In this document: in pieces, positions 27,954-38,271 of the stretch | Layout: every line of letters begins with the position of its first letter | Numbering within the stretch: position 1 is the first letter of the stretch | DNA from: Veronia nyctiphanis | GTDB taxonomy: Bacteria; Pseudomonadota; Gammaproteobacteria; Enterobacterales; Vibrionaceae | Direction of reading: 5' to 3' | DNA length: 64,000 nt | Assembly (NCBI RefSeq): GCF_004116385.1 | Contig: NZ_PEIB01000003.1 | Span: 1-64,000, forward strand | Made by a program: the position numbers and the translations under genes | The notes under the pieces: generated by a model | Database searches by the model: none | Seen by the model: the letters and a program-made list of their open reading frames with translations, nothing else | Told to the model about the DNA's origin: nothing

Positions 27954-29906
27954 TTATTGAGTCACGATAAATCTGTTGGTGTTCCAAAGTGGTTGGTTGC
28001 CACCATCAAGCCCTTGGATTCTGAGCTGATAAACCTCTCCTGGATTAAAGCCTTCAGGCAGTTTCAACTCGACGGTTTTCTCTGGACCGTATGCGTATAC
28101 AGACAGTTTTTTATACGGCTGACCGTTCACAGACATCGCAATGTGTTCAACGTTCTTCACATTGATGCTCAGTGTTGGATTCTCTTGCGGGACGACAAGT
28201 TGTAGGTCGTTACGCACGTTCAAAGAGTATGAAGAGCGCGCCTGTGGCTGAGCCAGCAGTCCTTCAATAACCTTAGTAAACTGCGAGATACCGCCATCTT
28301 TCAAGTCGCTTGGTGTTAGGCTGACATCAACAGAAGCCACGCAGCCGTAGTCTTCAATCAGGCTGTTCTTGTGATGCTTCTCACGCAGTGCCTGTCCCCA
28401 TGAAACCGTAATGATGCTGTCGTCTGGTAGAGGTTTGAAGTCACCGCCAACATTTTGCAGCAGCCAGCTATGACGCCATACGTTTGCACCACCAGCACCG
28501 GTTTGCGGGTCTTCACCGTAAACAACTGCTGCGCCGTTATCTTGCATTGCACAGGTAAACATATCGCCTGCAGAGTAGCTCTTTGCATTACTCATGACAG
28601 CAACAGGTTTGTAGTAAAGCTGACCAATTTGGTTAGCGACTTCATCTGGCGTGAATTGGAAAGTGCCTGAATATTTGTCACCTGCCGACGTGTCAATGTC
28701 TAGGCCAAACTGACCGAACAGATCGATAACTGGTTGGTTGGTTTCGTTTACCAGTACTTTAAAGTCTCCGACTTCTGCTTTTCCTGGAATGAATAGCTGA
28801 GCCATGATGTCAGCAAGTAAGATATAACCACCCGGGTTATCTCTTACATCGACAATCAAACCGTCGGTACCCATAAAGCCGTAATGAACAAGATTAACCA
28901 GTTCGTTAATCATGTTGTCCAGAGCATTCACTGGAGAAAAGCTGTTCAGCTTCATATAGCCAATACGCTTATCGCCATATTGCAGGACTGACCAATTCAG
29001 GATTGGTTCACTGGTTGGGTTCAATTCGAAGAAGTTACCTTGTTCGATGCCGTGGCGTTTGTTCAGCTTGTTGACACTTTCTTGGTAAACATCAGAGCTG
29101 ACTGCCAGTTGTGCCAGATTGTAACCTTGGTTGTTATTTTCGGCTTCAGTGGCCGGAACGCGATTGTCATTCCAGTCAACCAACCAAGGCAGGGTAACAT
29201 CGTACGTTTCGCCTGAATCCTTTCTGAGTGTCATGGTGACTTCGTCTTCTTCAGGAGCCAGTTTGACGGCTTGAGGTAGACGAGTCAGCATGCTCAGTGC
29301 ACGAACGAAACCACCGTAAGCGTTCGAGCCTTGCGCTGTTGCTTGCTTTTCTTTCAGGATTTCTGGGACAGATTTACCGTTGTAGGACACCAGTACATCG
29401 CCCACAGCAGGTGCGCTCTGGCCTTCCAGGTAGCTGTCGCTCAGGTGTTGTGAACTTACTGCACTTACACGTACTTCGTTGCCAGCAAGGCGGGTGAAGG
29501 TTAACGGCAGATAACTGGTGAACGCTTTGTAAGGTTCAGGGAATACATAAGTAAGGTGAAGGTCGCGCTGGCTGGCGAACGTTTTGTGCAGCTCAGTGTA
29601 AAGTTGCTCGGTACTTAACTCGGGCAGACGGCTTTTAATTTTTGCCATTGCTGCATCAGGGTCTACGTGGCCATCATAGGTTGGACTGATACCGTAATAC
29701 TGGTTCTTTTGATCTTTGTTTACATAAATGTCATTGATCAGCAGAGAAGCTTGCTCGAACAAGGTTTCTTTGTCTGTCTGACTCAGTTCATTAAAGGTCA
29801 TCATGTGGCGGACATTTTCGATGCGGTCGGTTTGCATTTCTGCGTGGGCGGCGCCTGACATAGATAAAGCCAGGACGAGTGCCGACGAAAGTTTACTCAT
29901 TTTCAT
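27954..29906 (-). CDS. Exported S41-family peptidase
   Basis: Large exported serine peptidase of 650 aa with a signal peptide (SSALVLALSMSGAAHA). An N-terminal helical region and a PDZ-like segment (APAVGDVLVSYNGKSVPEIL) precede the S41 core: GYMKLNSFSP, DGLIVDVRDNPGGYILLADI and SNAKSYSAGDMFTCAMQDN, where SYSAGD holds the nucleophile Ser and the last block the general base region. After about residue 560 is a beta-rich C-terminal domain. It resembles periplasmic carboxyl-terminal processing proteases but is longer than CtpA. It stands alone with a terminator downstream. Confidence 0.87.
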   Translation of the reverse strand: MKMSKLSSALVLALSMSGAAHAEMQTDRIENVRHMMTFNELSQTDKETLFEQASLLINDIYVNKDQKNQYYGISPTYDGHVDPDAAMAKIKSRLPELSTEQLYTELHKTFASQRDLHLTYVFPEPYKAFTSYLPLTFTRLAGNEVRVSAVSSQHLSDSYLEGQSAPAVGDVLVSYNGKSVPEILKEKQATAQGSNAYGGFVRALSMLTRLPQAVKLAPEEDEVTMTLRKDSGETYDVTLPWLVDWNDNRVPATEAENNNQGYNLAQLAVSSDVYQESVNKLNKRHGIEQGNFFELNPTSEPILNWSVLQYGDKRIGYMKLNSFSPVNALDNMINELVNLVHYGFMGTDGLIVDVRDNPGGYILLADIMAQLFIPGKAEVGDFKVLVNETNQPVIDLFGQFGLDIDTSAGDKYSGTFQFTPDEVANQIGQLYYKPVAVMSNAKSYSAGDMFTCAMQDNGAAVVYGEDPQTGAGGANVWRHSWLLQNVGGDFKPLPDDSIITVSWGQALREKHHKNSLIEDYGCVASVDVSLTPSDLKDGGISQFTKVIEGLLAQPQARSSYSLNVRNDLQLVVPQENPTLSINVKNVEHIAMSVNGQPYKKLSVYAYGPEKTVELKLPEGFNPGEVYQLRIQGLDGGNQPLWNTNRFIVTQ

Positions 29907-30333
29907 AGCGCGTTCCTAAGTTAGTTGTGGATGAAATATGAACGCCTCTAATCCGAATGCACCTTTATGTCTCTGATTCACATCGAGTCTTAGTTATTCA
30001 TATTTCTCGCTAACCAACCTATCGCTGGTGTTAATTCGCCGACAATCGACTTATAAACAGACCTCGAGAGATTTCTCAAAAAACAAAAATATTGTTTCAT
30101 ATGAAAGTAAATGAGAAATATTAATACGGGGAATGGTAATTATTGAAGTGAATCCAAATAAGTTGGATTTACAGCTGATAATTTTATGATTGATAAATAT
30201 TTTGACAATTTACTGCGTGTTGCGTCTCATATTTAATGGATTTTAGATATGTAATTGGTATTACTGTTATTTGAACTGGTTCAAATAACAGTGTTATCAA
30301 AAATGCCATATAGTTACAGTTGTTACTTCTATG
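29907..30333. other. AT-rich gap with a perfect inverted repeat
   Basis: There is no gene here. The notable feature is a perfect 14-bp inverted repeat with a TG centre at 30263-30292 (ACTGTTATTTGAAC / GTTCAAATAACAGT), downstream of the amidase gene. It lacks a T tail on either strand, so it may be a weak terminator or a binding site. Confidence 0.5.
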
Positions 30334-31776
30334 TTAGCGATTGCCGTGAAAAGCCTCTGATGCTTCGAGTGCATAGGCAAGCTCTATGAGTGATTTGTCG
30401 TTGCCGTATGATGCGGCAAATTGAACACCGATCGGAAGGCCTGTTTGACTCATCGCAATCGGCAATGAGATGGCAGGCGCACCAGAAATGTTTTGAATTG
30501 CGGTAAAGGGGACATAACGCCGCAATCTCTCTATCGCGCTGTTGAGGCTGATGTCTTCACCAACAAGATACCCAATTTTTGGTGGAGGGTGACCCAAGAC
30601 AGGAGACACAATGACGTCGTAGTCTTTAAACACCTTTTCATAGGTATGTGCAAAATGCTTTAAGCGTGAAATCGAAAAGGGTGTTTTATATGCCTGAGTC
30701 AGGTAGTTGCGGCTCATTTGCTTTGTCAGAGGTTCAAGTTTGTCTTTCTTTGCTGCTTGCCCAACTACATGTTTGCTTGCCACGTGTAAACTGAACGCGA
30801 GCAGCGACCAATAGACCAAAAAGTCATCGCCCAGCTTTGAATCGAACGGAAATGGAATTTCCTCGACGATATGTCCCAAAGATTCGCAATGCTTGACGGC
30901 TTTGAGTACAGCACTTGCGCAATCGGAATCTGTGAGAATGTGTTCCGGTCCGTTAATGAAGAAGCCTATTCTGAGCTTGTTGTCGTTTGGAGAGTCAACA
31001 TGACCCAACGCAGGCAGTTCATGGTTACGGCAATATTTTTCTGCACCATAAAGGAATGTGGCAGTATCGCGAACAGTTCGTGTAAGCACACCCTGATTGA
31101 CGATATTAATGGGCATTGCCTCCGAGCCTTGTATATTGTGAAGCCGACCTCGGGTAGGTTTAAGCCCGATGAGTCCGCAACAGGATGCAGGTATTCGTAT
31201 CGAGCCTCCACCGTCATTGCCATGCGCAATAGGAACTGCGCCAGCTGCAACCAATGCTGCGCTGCCGCCGGAGGAGCCGCCGCAGCTAAATTTTGTGTTC
31301 CAGGGGTTAACAGTGGGAGGGAGATGAGTCGATTCAGTCGTCGCCGTTAGGCCAAATTCGGGAAGTGTGGTTTTACCCAGCGTCATTAGTCCCAGTGAAT
31401 CAAATTGTTTCACAAAATCACTGGAACGTGTCGCGGGTTTCTCGTCGAATGCTGCTGACCCGTGTAAGGTTGGCAAGCCAATAACGTTTTCATTGTCTTT
31501 GATAAGGGAGGGGACACCCTTCATTAGGCCATCAGGGAGAGATTGACTCTGCGTTCTTGCTAGTTCGTAGGTCTCGCGCGCAAGAGCATTTAGCGTAGGG
31601 TTGACGTTTTCAATTCTTTTTATCGATGCATTGAGTACCTCATTAATTGAAAACTCGCCCCGTTGTATGTGTGCGGCAATGTCTACGGCATCGAGGTCGG
31701 AAAGTACATCATTACAGAACGCATTAACAGCGGGCCTTTCTGGCAAGTTATTAGTCAAAGAGCCTCTCCAAGTCAT
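30334..31776 (-). CDS. Amidase-signature family amidase
   Basis: Amide hydrolase of 480 aa with the Ser-cisSer-Lys triad. Lys is in [12 protein letters not shown] and the Ser pair in [41 protein letters not shown] is the glycine-rich signature, and the C-terminus ([24 protein letters not shown]) is conserved. No signal peptide, so cytoplasmic. Close relatives include general amidases and the 6-aminohexanoate-cyclic-dimer hydrolase type; the substrate is not predictable. The gene is transcribed toward the S41 gene. The chemoreceptor gene lies just upstream on the same strand, starting 2.4 kb away. Confidence 0.88.
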   Translation of the reverse strand: MTWRGSLTNNLPERPAVNAFCNDVLSDLDAVDIAAHIQRGEFSINEVLNASIKRIENVNPTLNALARETYELARTQSQSLPDGLMKGVPSLIKDNENVIGLPTLHGSAAFDEKPATRSSDFVKQFDSLGLMTLGKTTLPEFGLTATTESTHLPPTVNPWNTKFSCGGSSGGSAALVAAGAVPIAHGNDGGGSIRIPASCCGLIGLKPTRGRLHNIQGSEAMPINIVNQGVLTRTVRDTATFLYGAEKYCRNHELPALGHVDSPNDNKLRIGFFINGPEHILTDSDCASAVLKAVKHCESLGHIVEEIPFPFDSKLGDDFLVYWSLLAFSLHVASKHVVGQAAKKDKLEPLTKQMSRNYLTQAYKTPFSISRLKHFAHTYEKVFKDYDVIVSPVLGHPPPKIGYLVGEDISLNSAIERLRRYVPFTAIQNISGAPAISLPIAMSQTGLPIGVQFAASYGNDKSLIELAYALEASEAFHGNR

Positions 31777-31858
31777 AAAATTTCAGCACAATGCTGTTCC
31801 GAACTTATGATATGAATATAGGTGGATATTTGACTGCAGTTGTACTCTTTTTGAGATG

Positions 31859-31892
31859 AAGCCAGCGAGGGAAGGCTAGGTGCCGCTGGCTT
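31859..31892 (-). terminator. Weak terminator hairpin after the chemoreceptor gene
   Basis: A nine-bp stem AAGCCAGCG/CGCTGGCTT (31859-31867 with 31884-31892) lies between the chemoreceptor stop and the amidase start. There is no long T run. Confidence 0.45.
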
Positions 31893-31915
31893 TATCGTTT
31901 GGTGGGCTGTCCAGA

Positions 31916-34234
31916 TTATCTAATATTAAACTTACCAATTTGCTTGGTTAATGTATCTGACTGTGTACTTAGTTCGACGGCACATTGGTTTGAGCTTTGT
32001 GCTTTTTCTGATACTGCAGAAGAGGAAGACGCGATCATGTTGATACTGGCGGTGATCCCTTCCGTCACGTTTGATTGCTCATTTGCCGACGTCGCAATCT
32101 GACTGTTCATTTCATTGATCTTCATGATCATTTTATTGATGTTATCTAACATCTCATTATTAGTTTGGCAGTGTTCGACACTACGTGTGACAAACTGATT
32201 TGCATTATTGATTTCAACGACTGATTTCTCTGTCTCACGTTGTAACGACTCCACTTTTTTGCGGATTTCTTCTGTTGATTCCTGTGTTCTTATCGCCAGT
32301 GTTCGTACTTCGTCAGCAACAACACTGAAACCTCGGCCTTGGTCGCCAGCTCGCGCTGCTTCGATAGCCGCGTTAAGAGCAAGGAGGTTTGTTTGCTCCG
32401 CAATGCCCTGAATAACATCCAAAACGGTACCGATTGACTCACTTTCCTCAGAGAGTTTGCCCATTGCGGATGTTGCTCCTCCCATCTTGGTGGAGAGAGC
32501 GTCTATCTCGGTCACCAGCATTTCACCAACCATTGAACTCTCTTTCACGGTACGTTTGACATCATCGGATGCCGTAGATGCCTGATTAGCAAAATTGGCA
32601 ACCTCGGATACGCTGGCGTTTAGCTCTGTCACTGAAGAGGCGACTTGATTAGACTCATTTGCCTGTGCATCGATGTCCTTACCCATGTTGGTAAGGTTGT
32701 TTTGAATGTCCATTGTCGATGATGTCAGAGCCTGAACTGTTGCGTCTGCCTCAACAATGAGTTTTCTGAAATCCTTAAACATTCCGTTCAAGGATGCACT
32801 CAGTTCGCTGAGCTCGTCTTTGCCTTTCACCTCAAGCTGCTGCGTCAGGTCTTCATCAGCAGTAATTTGTCTGATTTTTTCAGTGAATCTACTTATCGGT
32901 TTGCTTATGCTGTTTGAGACGATCCAAGCAATAACCAGAGAAATTGCTCCTATTACCGCAATCACCGAGTACTTGGTGTTTTTCATCTCAGAGACAAGTG
33001 TGTTTATGTTACCCAGCGCTTCTTCTGCGCTGATCTCGCTGACCAACACCCACCTAACACCCAAAATATCAGCAGGTGTAAATGCGGTAAACGAGTCAAT
33101 ACCTAAGTGGTTTATCTCATGTTGAAAGCCAGCGTTGCCTTGAATTGCTGCATCTATTGCAGCGGTATCGACTGGCTGCTGACCTGCTGAGGAGTCAGTA
33201 TTTTCCATTCGCTGAACAACGGATTTGGCGACACCAGAGTCTGCCAGTTGTTTGAGAAAGGTGTCTTTGTTTTCGACTAATCCACGGCTCTGGCTTCGGA
33301 TGAGTTTATCTGGCCCAACAAGAAAACTTTCGCCTGTGCTGCCCAAGCCGCTGGCTTTCCAATTGCCGTTATAGGTCATCATGCTATTGATGTTATCGAC
33401 AGGCATTTGGAAGATGAGGACGCCAAGCAACGTGCCGTCTTTAACAACAGGAGATCCTAAAAACGATGCGGGACTGTTGTAAGAGGGATAATAGGGTGAA
33501 AAATCAGTGAAGGCATATTGCCCTTTTTCCATACCAATGGCCTGAGAAAATGCCTCGGCTATTCCGCTGTTCGCATAAGGACCGTCAAACAAGTTAGTGG
33601 CGTAATCGAGCTCTTTGTAGACGGAGTAAACGATGTTACCTGATGTATCAACCAAGAAGATGTCATAGAACCCAAACTCCTCAAGAAACAAGCGGTAATT
33701 ACCATGATACTTAAGGTGCACGTTGTCATACGATGTTGCGAAGCTGGATGTATCGAGTAAGTGTTTATTGCCAAGCTCATTTTCATTATCACCAATATAT
33801 GCTTGCTGCAGCAAAACACCGTTGGCGTTAATACTATCAAGTTTGTCCAATACTTGGACGTCAGATACGGAGTTGAGTGATTTAAACTGCTCACCAAATT
33901 GTTCAGTGTAGTAGGACTCTAGCCTTCTCTGGCTAGCAGTATTCATGAACACTTCATCCTCAACAAGAGTAAATGTTTTTGAAAACTCCGACAGTGCATC
34001 TGTCGTCATTGTTGATGACGAGAGAGACACGATTTGTTTGGCGATAAAGTTAAAGTAGCTTTCGACTTTAGATTTTTGAATTTCCCTAACCGCAAAAAGC
34101 TGGTTTTTAATTTGACTCTCTAGGGCTTCTGTCGATAACCTCACCGTTTGGCCGCTAAAGATTGTCGCGGTGGCTAAAACGCCAGCCAATGTTGTCAACA
34201 AAACTGCTGCTCTTATTTTTAGGGAAATCTTCAT
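31916..34234 (-). CDS. Methyl-accepting chemotaxis protein with dCache-type sensor
   Basis: Membrane chemoreceptor of 772 aa. A first membrane helix ([18 protein letters not shown]) is followed by a large periplasmic sensor (about residues 40-415) with dCache-like features such as [19 protein letters not shown] and [14 protein letters not shown] second helix ([19 protein letters not shown]), HAMP and a full cytoplasmic signalling hairpin follow; the tip is [30 protein letters not shown], split here only for display. There is no C-terminal CheR pentapeptide. The ligand cannot be read. It is a single gene with an AT-rich upstream region. Confidence 0.92.
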   Translation of the reverse strand: MKISLKIRAAVLLTTLAGVLATATIFSGQTVRLSTEALESQIKNQLFAVREIQKSKVESYFNFIAKQIVSLSSSTMTTDALSEFSKTFTLVEDEVFMNTASQRRLESYYTEQFGEQFKSLNSVSDVQVLDKLDSINANGVLLQQAYIGDNENELGNKHLLDTSSFATSYDNVHLKYHGNYRLFLEEFGFYDIFLVDTSGNIVYSVYKELDYATNLFDGPYANSGIAEAFSQAIGMEKGQYAFTDFSPYYPSYNSPASFLGSPVVKDGTLLGVLIFQMPVDNINSMMTYNGNWKASGLGSTGESFLVGPDKLIRSQSRGLVENKDTFLKQLADSGVAKSVVQRMENTDSSAGQQPVDTAAIDAAIQGNAGFQHEINHLGIDSFTAFTPADILGVRWVLVSEISAEEALGNINTLVSEMKNTKYSVIAVIGAISLVIAWIVSNSISKPISRFTEKIRQITADEDLTQQLEVKGKDELSELSASLNGMFKDFRKLIVEADATVQALTSSTMDIQNNLTNMGKDIDAQANESNQVASSVTELNASVSEVANFANQASTASDDVKRTVKESSMVGEMLVTEIDALSTKMGGATSAMGKLSEESESIGTVLDVIQGIAEQTNLLALNAAIEAARAGDQGRGFSVVADEVRTLAIRTQESTEEIRKKVESLQRETEKSVVEINNANQFVTRSVEHCQTNNEMLDNINKMIMKINEMNSQIATSANEQSNVTEGITASINMIASSSSAVSEKAQSSNQCAVELSTQSDTLTKQIGKFNIR

Positions 34235-34439
34235 TTATGAAGCCTCGCATGAACGTATTTTCAATTATAGGAAATAGTTTATCAATTGAGGCAAATCATT
34301 ATTTTAAATAATCCTTGGATGTTTTAATTGAACGGCAAGGCTTAAAAATAAAAGGCTGCAGAGCCGAAGAGGAAAATAATTATTTCAATTTTAATGCTTC
34401 AAGTTTCGACAATCATTAAAACGCCTAGAATTGTTTACT

Positions 34440-34965
34440 TTATGTGTTGCTTTCTGGCGTAATTTCTAATTCATAAATTGCAACTGAATGATATTTTTTG
34501 AATTTATATCCGGCTTCATCTAACGTACCTACATGGCGAAATTTATATTTTTTATGAATACCTTCTGAAGGGAGGTTGGGAAGTGTCACGACTGAATAAA
34601 GTCGATGGATTCCTGACTCTTGGACTTTTTTTTAATAGTGCCTCCATTAGCGCTGAACCTGTTCCTTTTACGGAATGCCTATTAGATGTGTATATGCTGA
34701 GTTCAGAACTGATGTCATAGGCCTTTCTCTCTCTGAATGCACCGTTGTAAGCAAATCCAACTACATGGCCTTCGCTCTCTGCGACTAAAAGAGAATAATC
34801 AGGGCAGCCCAATATCTTTTGATACCAATCAAAACGTTTTCTGTGGTCCCATGTTTCGTAATCAAATGTGGTGCAGGTATGCAGAACATAGTGGTTATAA
34901 ATGTCGTTTATCGCATTTAAATCCTTTTCGGTTCCTTCCCTGACAGTGAGAGAGGAGGTGCTCAT
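34440..34965 (-). pseudogene. GNAT acetyltransferase (phosphinothricin-type), frameshifted
   Basis: N-acetyltransferase of about 175 aa when restored. The first part (MSTSSLTVREGTEKDLNAIND, YNHYVLHTCTTFD) is typical of the pat/phosphinothricin group. The frame breaks in the run of eight T at 34626-34633: adding one base gives LLKKKVQESGIHRLYSVVTLPN, GIHKKYKFRHVGTLDEAGYKF and a natural end at 34440. The start is ATG 34965; a longer reading begins at a TTG. Homologues acetylate amino-group compounds of natural origin, with real substrates mostly unknown. The lesion is a classic homopolymer error. Confidence 0.78.
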
Positions 34966-35258
34966 ATCTTTTCTGATCCTTACTTCCAAACTGTTTTCAG
35001 CATTTTCCTAAGCATGCAAAAATACGGGACGTAAAGCAAACAGCGATCAATTTGGAAGCGATGACTTCAGGATTTATGACAATTTTCGAGAACGAATAAT
35101 GAGAATTTGCGAGGGAACGAATCAACGGACAAAAATAACCGTTGCTTTTCATAAGTAAGAGTGAAAATGTAGTGAATATCAAACTGGTTGAGTCTTTCTG
35201 GGTTCTCAATACTCACGACCGATATTCACGATGATCATTCACAACAAAGAGCGTATTC

Positions 35259-36158
35259 ATGGAAGTCAAAGTTAGGGATTTATCGATGCTAGTATTACTG
35301 GCGGCGTTGTGGGGGGCATCTTTCCTTTTTACTCGTTTGTCGGTGCCTGAGTTTGGCCCGTTCGCTCTGGTCTTTTTGAGAGTGGCAATTGCTGCGGCAG
35401 TATTGCTTCCCATCCTCTTGTTTCGTGGTCAGTTGATTCTGCTTCTTCAAAGCTGGAAGCACCTCTTTATTATCGGTGCGATCAGTGCGGCTGTGCCGTT
35501 TACGCTGCTTTCTTACGCAATGCTGACCGTGACGGGGGGATTTGCGTCGATCCTTAATGCGTCAACCCCTATCTGGGGCGCACTGATCGCGTTAATTTGG
35601 CTGGGTGATTCAATGTCATTTACCCGTATTATGGGGCTTGTTGTTGGCTTTTGCGGTGTCGTCGTGCTGGTGTGGGATAAGTTGGAATTCACGTCAGGCG
35701 GGCTGGGGTGGTCTGTTGTCGCGGTTGTGAGTGCCACATTTATGTACGGTCTATCAGCAAGCTATACAAAACGTTTCCTCTCTGATGTGCCGCCAATCGT
35801 TGTATCAGCAGGCAGTTTGCTCGGTGCTTCGGTTGCGTTGCTACCATTGGGCATCATGTATTGGCCTGAACAGTCCATAAGTGTTGATGCTTGGCTTGCA
35901 ACCATCATGCTTGGTGCGCTTTGTACCGGGCTGGCATTCATGATTCTGTTTAATCTGATGATAAGAATTGGTCCGGCAAACTCCATGACGGTTACCTATA
36001 TCATCCCCATATTCGCAACCTTATGGGGCGCAATTTTTCTTGGTGAAGTGGTCACTCAGCAAATGTTGGTGGGCGCGGCGATCATCTTTTCCGGTACTGC
36101 ACTCGCCGTAGGCTTTGTTGAGAATAAGCTTAAGCAGTGGCGAGCGCAGCGATTGTAG
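35259..36158 (+). CDS. DMT-family (EamA) transporter
   Basis: Inner-membrane transporter of 299 aa with ten predicted helices in two EamA repeats: LAALWGASFLFTRLSVPEFGP in the first and VSATFMYGLSASYTKRFL ... ANSMTVTYIIPIFATLWGAIFLGE in the second. The G-A-S-F-L-F segment and the second-repeat PxxxxLWG block are diagnostic. Substrate unknown. The stop lies 9 bp from the end of a convergent MarR-type regulator, which may regulate it. Confidence 0.88.
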   Translation: MEVKVRDLSMLVLLAALWGASFLFTRLSVPEFGPFALVFLRVAIAAAVLLPILLFRGQLILLLQSWKHLFIIGAISAAVPFTLLSYAMLTVTGGFASILNASTPIWGALIALIWLGDSMSFTRIMGLVVGFCGVVVLVWDKLEFTSGGLGWSVVAVVSATFMYGLSASYTKRFLSDVPPIVVSAGSLLGASVALLPLGIMYWPEQSISVDAWLATIMLGALCTGLAFMILFNLMIRIGPANSMTVTYIIPIFATLWGAIFLGEVVTQQMLVGAAIIFSGTALAVGFVENKLKQWRAQRL

Positions 36159-36166
36159 GTGAATGG

Positions 36167-36661
36167 TCAGCTGTTTGCATTTGTTAGCAGCGGATCAGTC
36201 AGGCTTTGTACTTCCAGCATCGGTGCGGCGTCAATGTTCTCGGCGTTCATCATTGATGACACTCGTTGCACGGAGGAAAGTAAAAGACTCTGTTCCCAGT
36301 GCTCAAGCCCTTGAAAGCGTGAAATGAAGCTGTCTTGCAGCAGTCGAGGTGCTTGCTCCATGGCTTTTTCACCATTTTCTGTCAAATGGGCATGTACTTT
36401 ACGTTTGTCTACCTCACTTCGAACCCGAGAGACAAAACCGCGTTTCTCAAGACGATCAAGTATCGTCGTGGCCGTGGCCTGACTCATGTTGGTATGAATA
36501 GACAATTGCCTGATGGTGACTTGCCCCAATTCCTGTATCGCTTTCATCAATACTAATTGGGGCCCAGTTAGTCCTGTTTCTTTATTAAGCTGACGAGAAT
36601 GGATATCAATAGCCCGAATAATTTGGCGTAGCGCAATCAATACCTCTTCGTGTCTTTCCAT
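36167..36661 (-). CDS. MarR-family transcriptional regulator
   Basis: Winged-helix regulator of about 164 aa. LTGPQLVLMKAIQELGQVTIRQLSIHTN and MSQATATTILDRLEKRGFVSR form the DNA-binding domain, and RVRSEVDKRKVHAHLTENGEKAM is the wing. I chose ATG 36661 because GGAG precedes it; the frame allows six more residues. It is convergent with the DMT transporter. MarR proteins usually respond to small aromatic ligands or oxidants, here unknown. Confidence 0.87.
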   Translation of the reverse strand: MERHEEVLIALRQIIRAIDIHSRQLNKETGLTGPQLVLMKAIQELGQVTIRQLSIHTNMSQATATTILDRLEKRGFVSRVRSEVDKRKVHAHLTENGEKAMEQAPRLLQDSFISRFQGLEHWEQSLLLSSVQRVSSMMNAENIDAAPMLEVQSLTDPLLTNANS

Positions 36662-36897
36662 TTTTATCTCCAGACGCATTAACAGTGATGCTTGACCGCA
36701 TTAAGCCTTTTTTTTTCTTATGAGTCACTACTTTTTGTCGGTTGATCGTTTCTTTTATATGTGGAGTTGTTTCTACACTATTTTATGGCCTTTTAGACAT
36801 GATTTTCTTATTAGGAATATACGAATAATCGGTAAGTGTCGAAAAACTGCCGAACGTGGGAGATTTCAAGCTTTTTATTGAAATATTTTGCTTTTGA

Positions 36898-36919
36898 GTG
36901 TAATAATAATTCTCACTTA
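36898..36919 (+). promoter_or_regulatory. Fur-box candidate upstream of the imelysin operon
   Basis: On the complementary strand this reads AGTGAGAATTATTATTACA, close to the Vibrio-type AATGAGAATNATTCTCATT. It ends about 45 bp before the imelysin start, a good place for an iron-dependent repressor. Confidence 0.6.
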
Positions 36920-36963
36920 GATTGCGATCCTTATTTGGGATAAGTATTAAACAAGGATGAAAC

Positions 36964-38220
36964 ATGAAAACGTTCTCCCGCACTGCCTTGGCTTCGGCTG
37001 TCGTATCCTCACTTTTTTCAGTAAATGTTTACGCGACGACGCCGACCGATGTTGTTACCCACTATGCAGACTTAGCCCACGCTGTATTCGATGACGCGCA
37101 TCAATCAGCTCAGTCTCTAAATACGGCGATTGACAAGTTTATTACGTCACCGTCTAACAAAACCTTGAACGAAGCTAAAACAGCTTGGCTGGCAGCGCGT
37201 GTACCTTATCAGCAGTCAGAAGTCTTCCGCTTTGGTAACGCTGTGGTTGATGATTGGGAAGGTCAGTTGAATGCATGGCCTTTGGATGAAGGCCTGATTG
37301 ATTATGTTGCGGGTGATTACCAATACGAATTAGGTAACGCAGGTGCAGTGGCCAACATCGTTTCCAATAAGTCAGTACAGGTGGGTACTGAGAAACTTGA
37401 TGTTTCACAGATCACTCCTGAACTGCTTGCTTCACTGAATGAACTGGGCGGCTCAGAGGCAAACGTGGCGACTGGTTATCATGCTATCGAGTTCTTGCTT
37501 TGGGGGCAGGACCTGAATGGCACTAAGTCTGGTGCTGGCGAACGTCCATATACTGACTTTGCTTCAGGCAGCGCGTGTACTAACGGTAATTGTGACCGTC
37601 GCGGTGACTACCTTAAGGCGGCAGCTGAACTGCTGGTCAGTGATCTGGCGTGGATGGAAGGTCAGTGGTCTGCAAAAGCGCAAGATAATTATCGTGAAAC
37701 CTTACTTGCTGAACCTGCGAAAAATGGCCTTCGTAAAATGCTCTTCGGCATGGGCTCTTTGTCGCTGGGTGAGCTCGCCGGTGAGCGAATGAAGGTCGCA
37801 CTTGAAGCTAACTCAACCGAAGACGAGCACGATTGTTTCTCTGACAACACCCATAACTCTCATTATTACAATGAGCAGGGTATCTATAACGTAATGACGG
37901 GCACTTATGCACGTCTTGATGGTTCAAAAGTGACCGGTCCGTCACTGCTTGACTTAGTGAAGGAAAAAGACGCAGGTGCTGCGGAAAAAATCATGACAGA
38001 TTTTGACAATGCACGCTCCAAAGTCTTTGCTCTGGTTGAATCAGCGGAAAAGAATGACCAGCACTTTGACCAACTGATTGCACCAAGTAATGCTGCAGGC
38101 AATAAACTGGTAAATAACGCAATCTCTGCATTGGTTGAGCAAACGCGTAGCATTGAGAAAGTGGCTGCAACTGTGGGCGTAGATAACCTGAGTCCAGACA
38201 CCGCAGACCATCAGTTCTAA
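36964..38220 (+). CDS. Imelysin-family iron-regulated exported protein
   Basis: Exported imelysin (peptidase M75-like) protein of 418 aa, the type of iron-regulated protein A. A signal peptide ends VNVYA. The GxHxxE motif is present as GYHAIEFLLWGQD, and a second characteristic block is HDCFSDNTHNSHYYNEQGIYN. AWLAARVPYQQSEVFRFGN and the PLDEGLIDYV segment are also family features. Imelysin proteins are thought to bind metal outside the inner membrane in iron uptake rather than to be active proteases. First gene of a four-gene unit, with a Fur-like site upstream. Confidence 0.88.
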   Translation: MKTFSRTALASAVVSSLFSVNVYATTPTDVVTHYADLAHAVFDDAHQSAQSLNTAIDKFITSPSNKTLNEAKTAWLAARVPYQQSEVFRFGNAVVDDWEGQLNAWPLDEGLIDYVAGDYQYELGNAGAVANIVSNKSVQVGTEKLDVSQITPELLASLNELGGSEANVATGYHAIEFLLWGQDLNGTKSGAGERPYTDFASGSACTNGNCDRRGDYLKAAAELLVSDLAWMEGQWSAKAQDNYRETLLAEPAKNGLRKMLFGMGSLSLGELAGERMKVALEANSTEDEHDCFSDNTHNSHYYNEQGIYNVMTGTYARLDGSKVTGPSLLDLVKEKDAGAAEKIMTDFDNARSKVFALVESAEKNDQHFDQLIAPSNAAGNKLVNNAISALVEQTRSIEKVAATVGVDNLSPDTADHQF

Positions 38221-38237
38221 CCAACAAAATATAACAA

Positions 38238-38255
38238 GGCCCCTTTAAAGGGGCC
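38238..38255 (+). terminator. Palindrome between the first two operon genes
   Basis: GGCCCCTTT/AAAGGGGCC is a perfect 18-base palindrome between the imelysin and di-haem oxidoreductase genes. It could partly reduce downstream expression by termination or RNA processing. Confidence 0.5.
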
Positions 38256-38271
38256 ATTTACTGGAATAACC

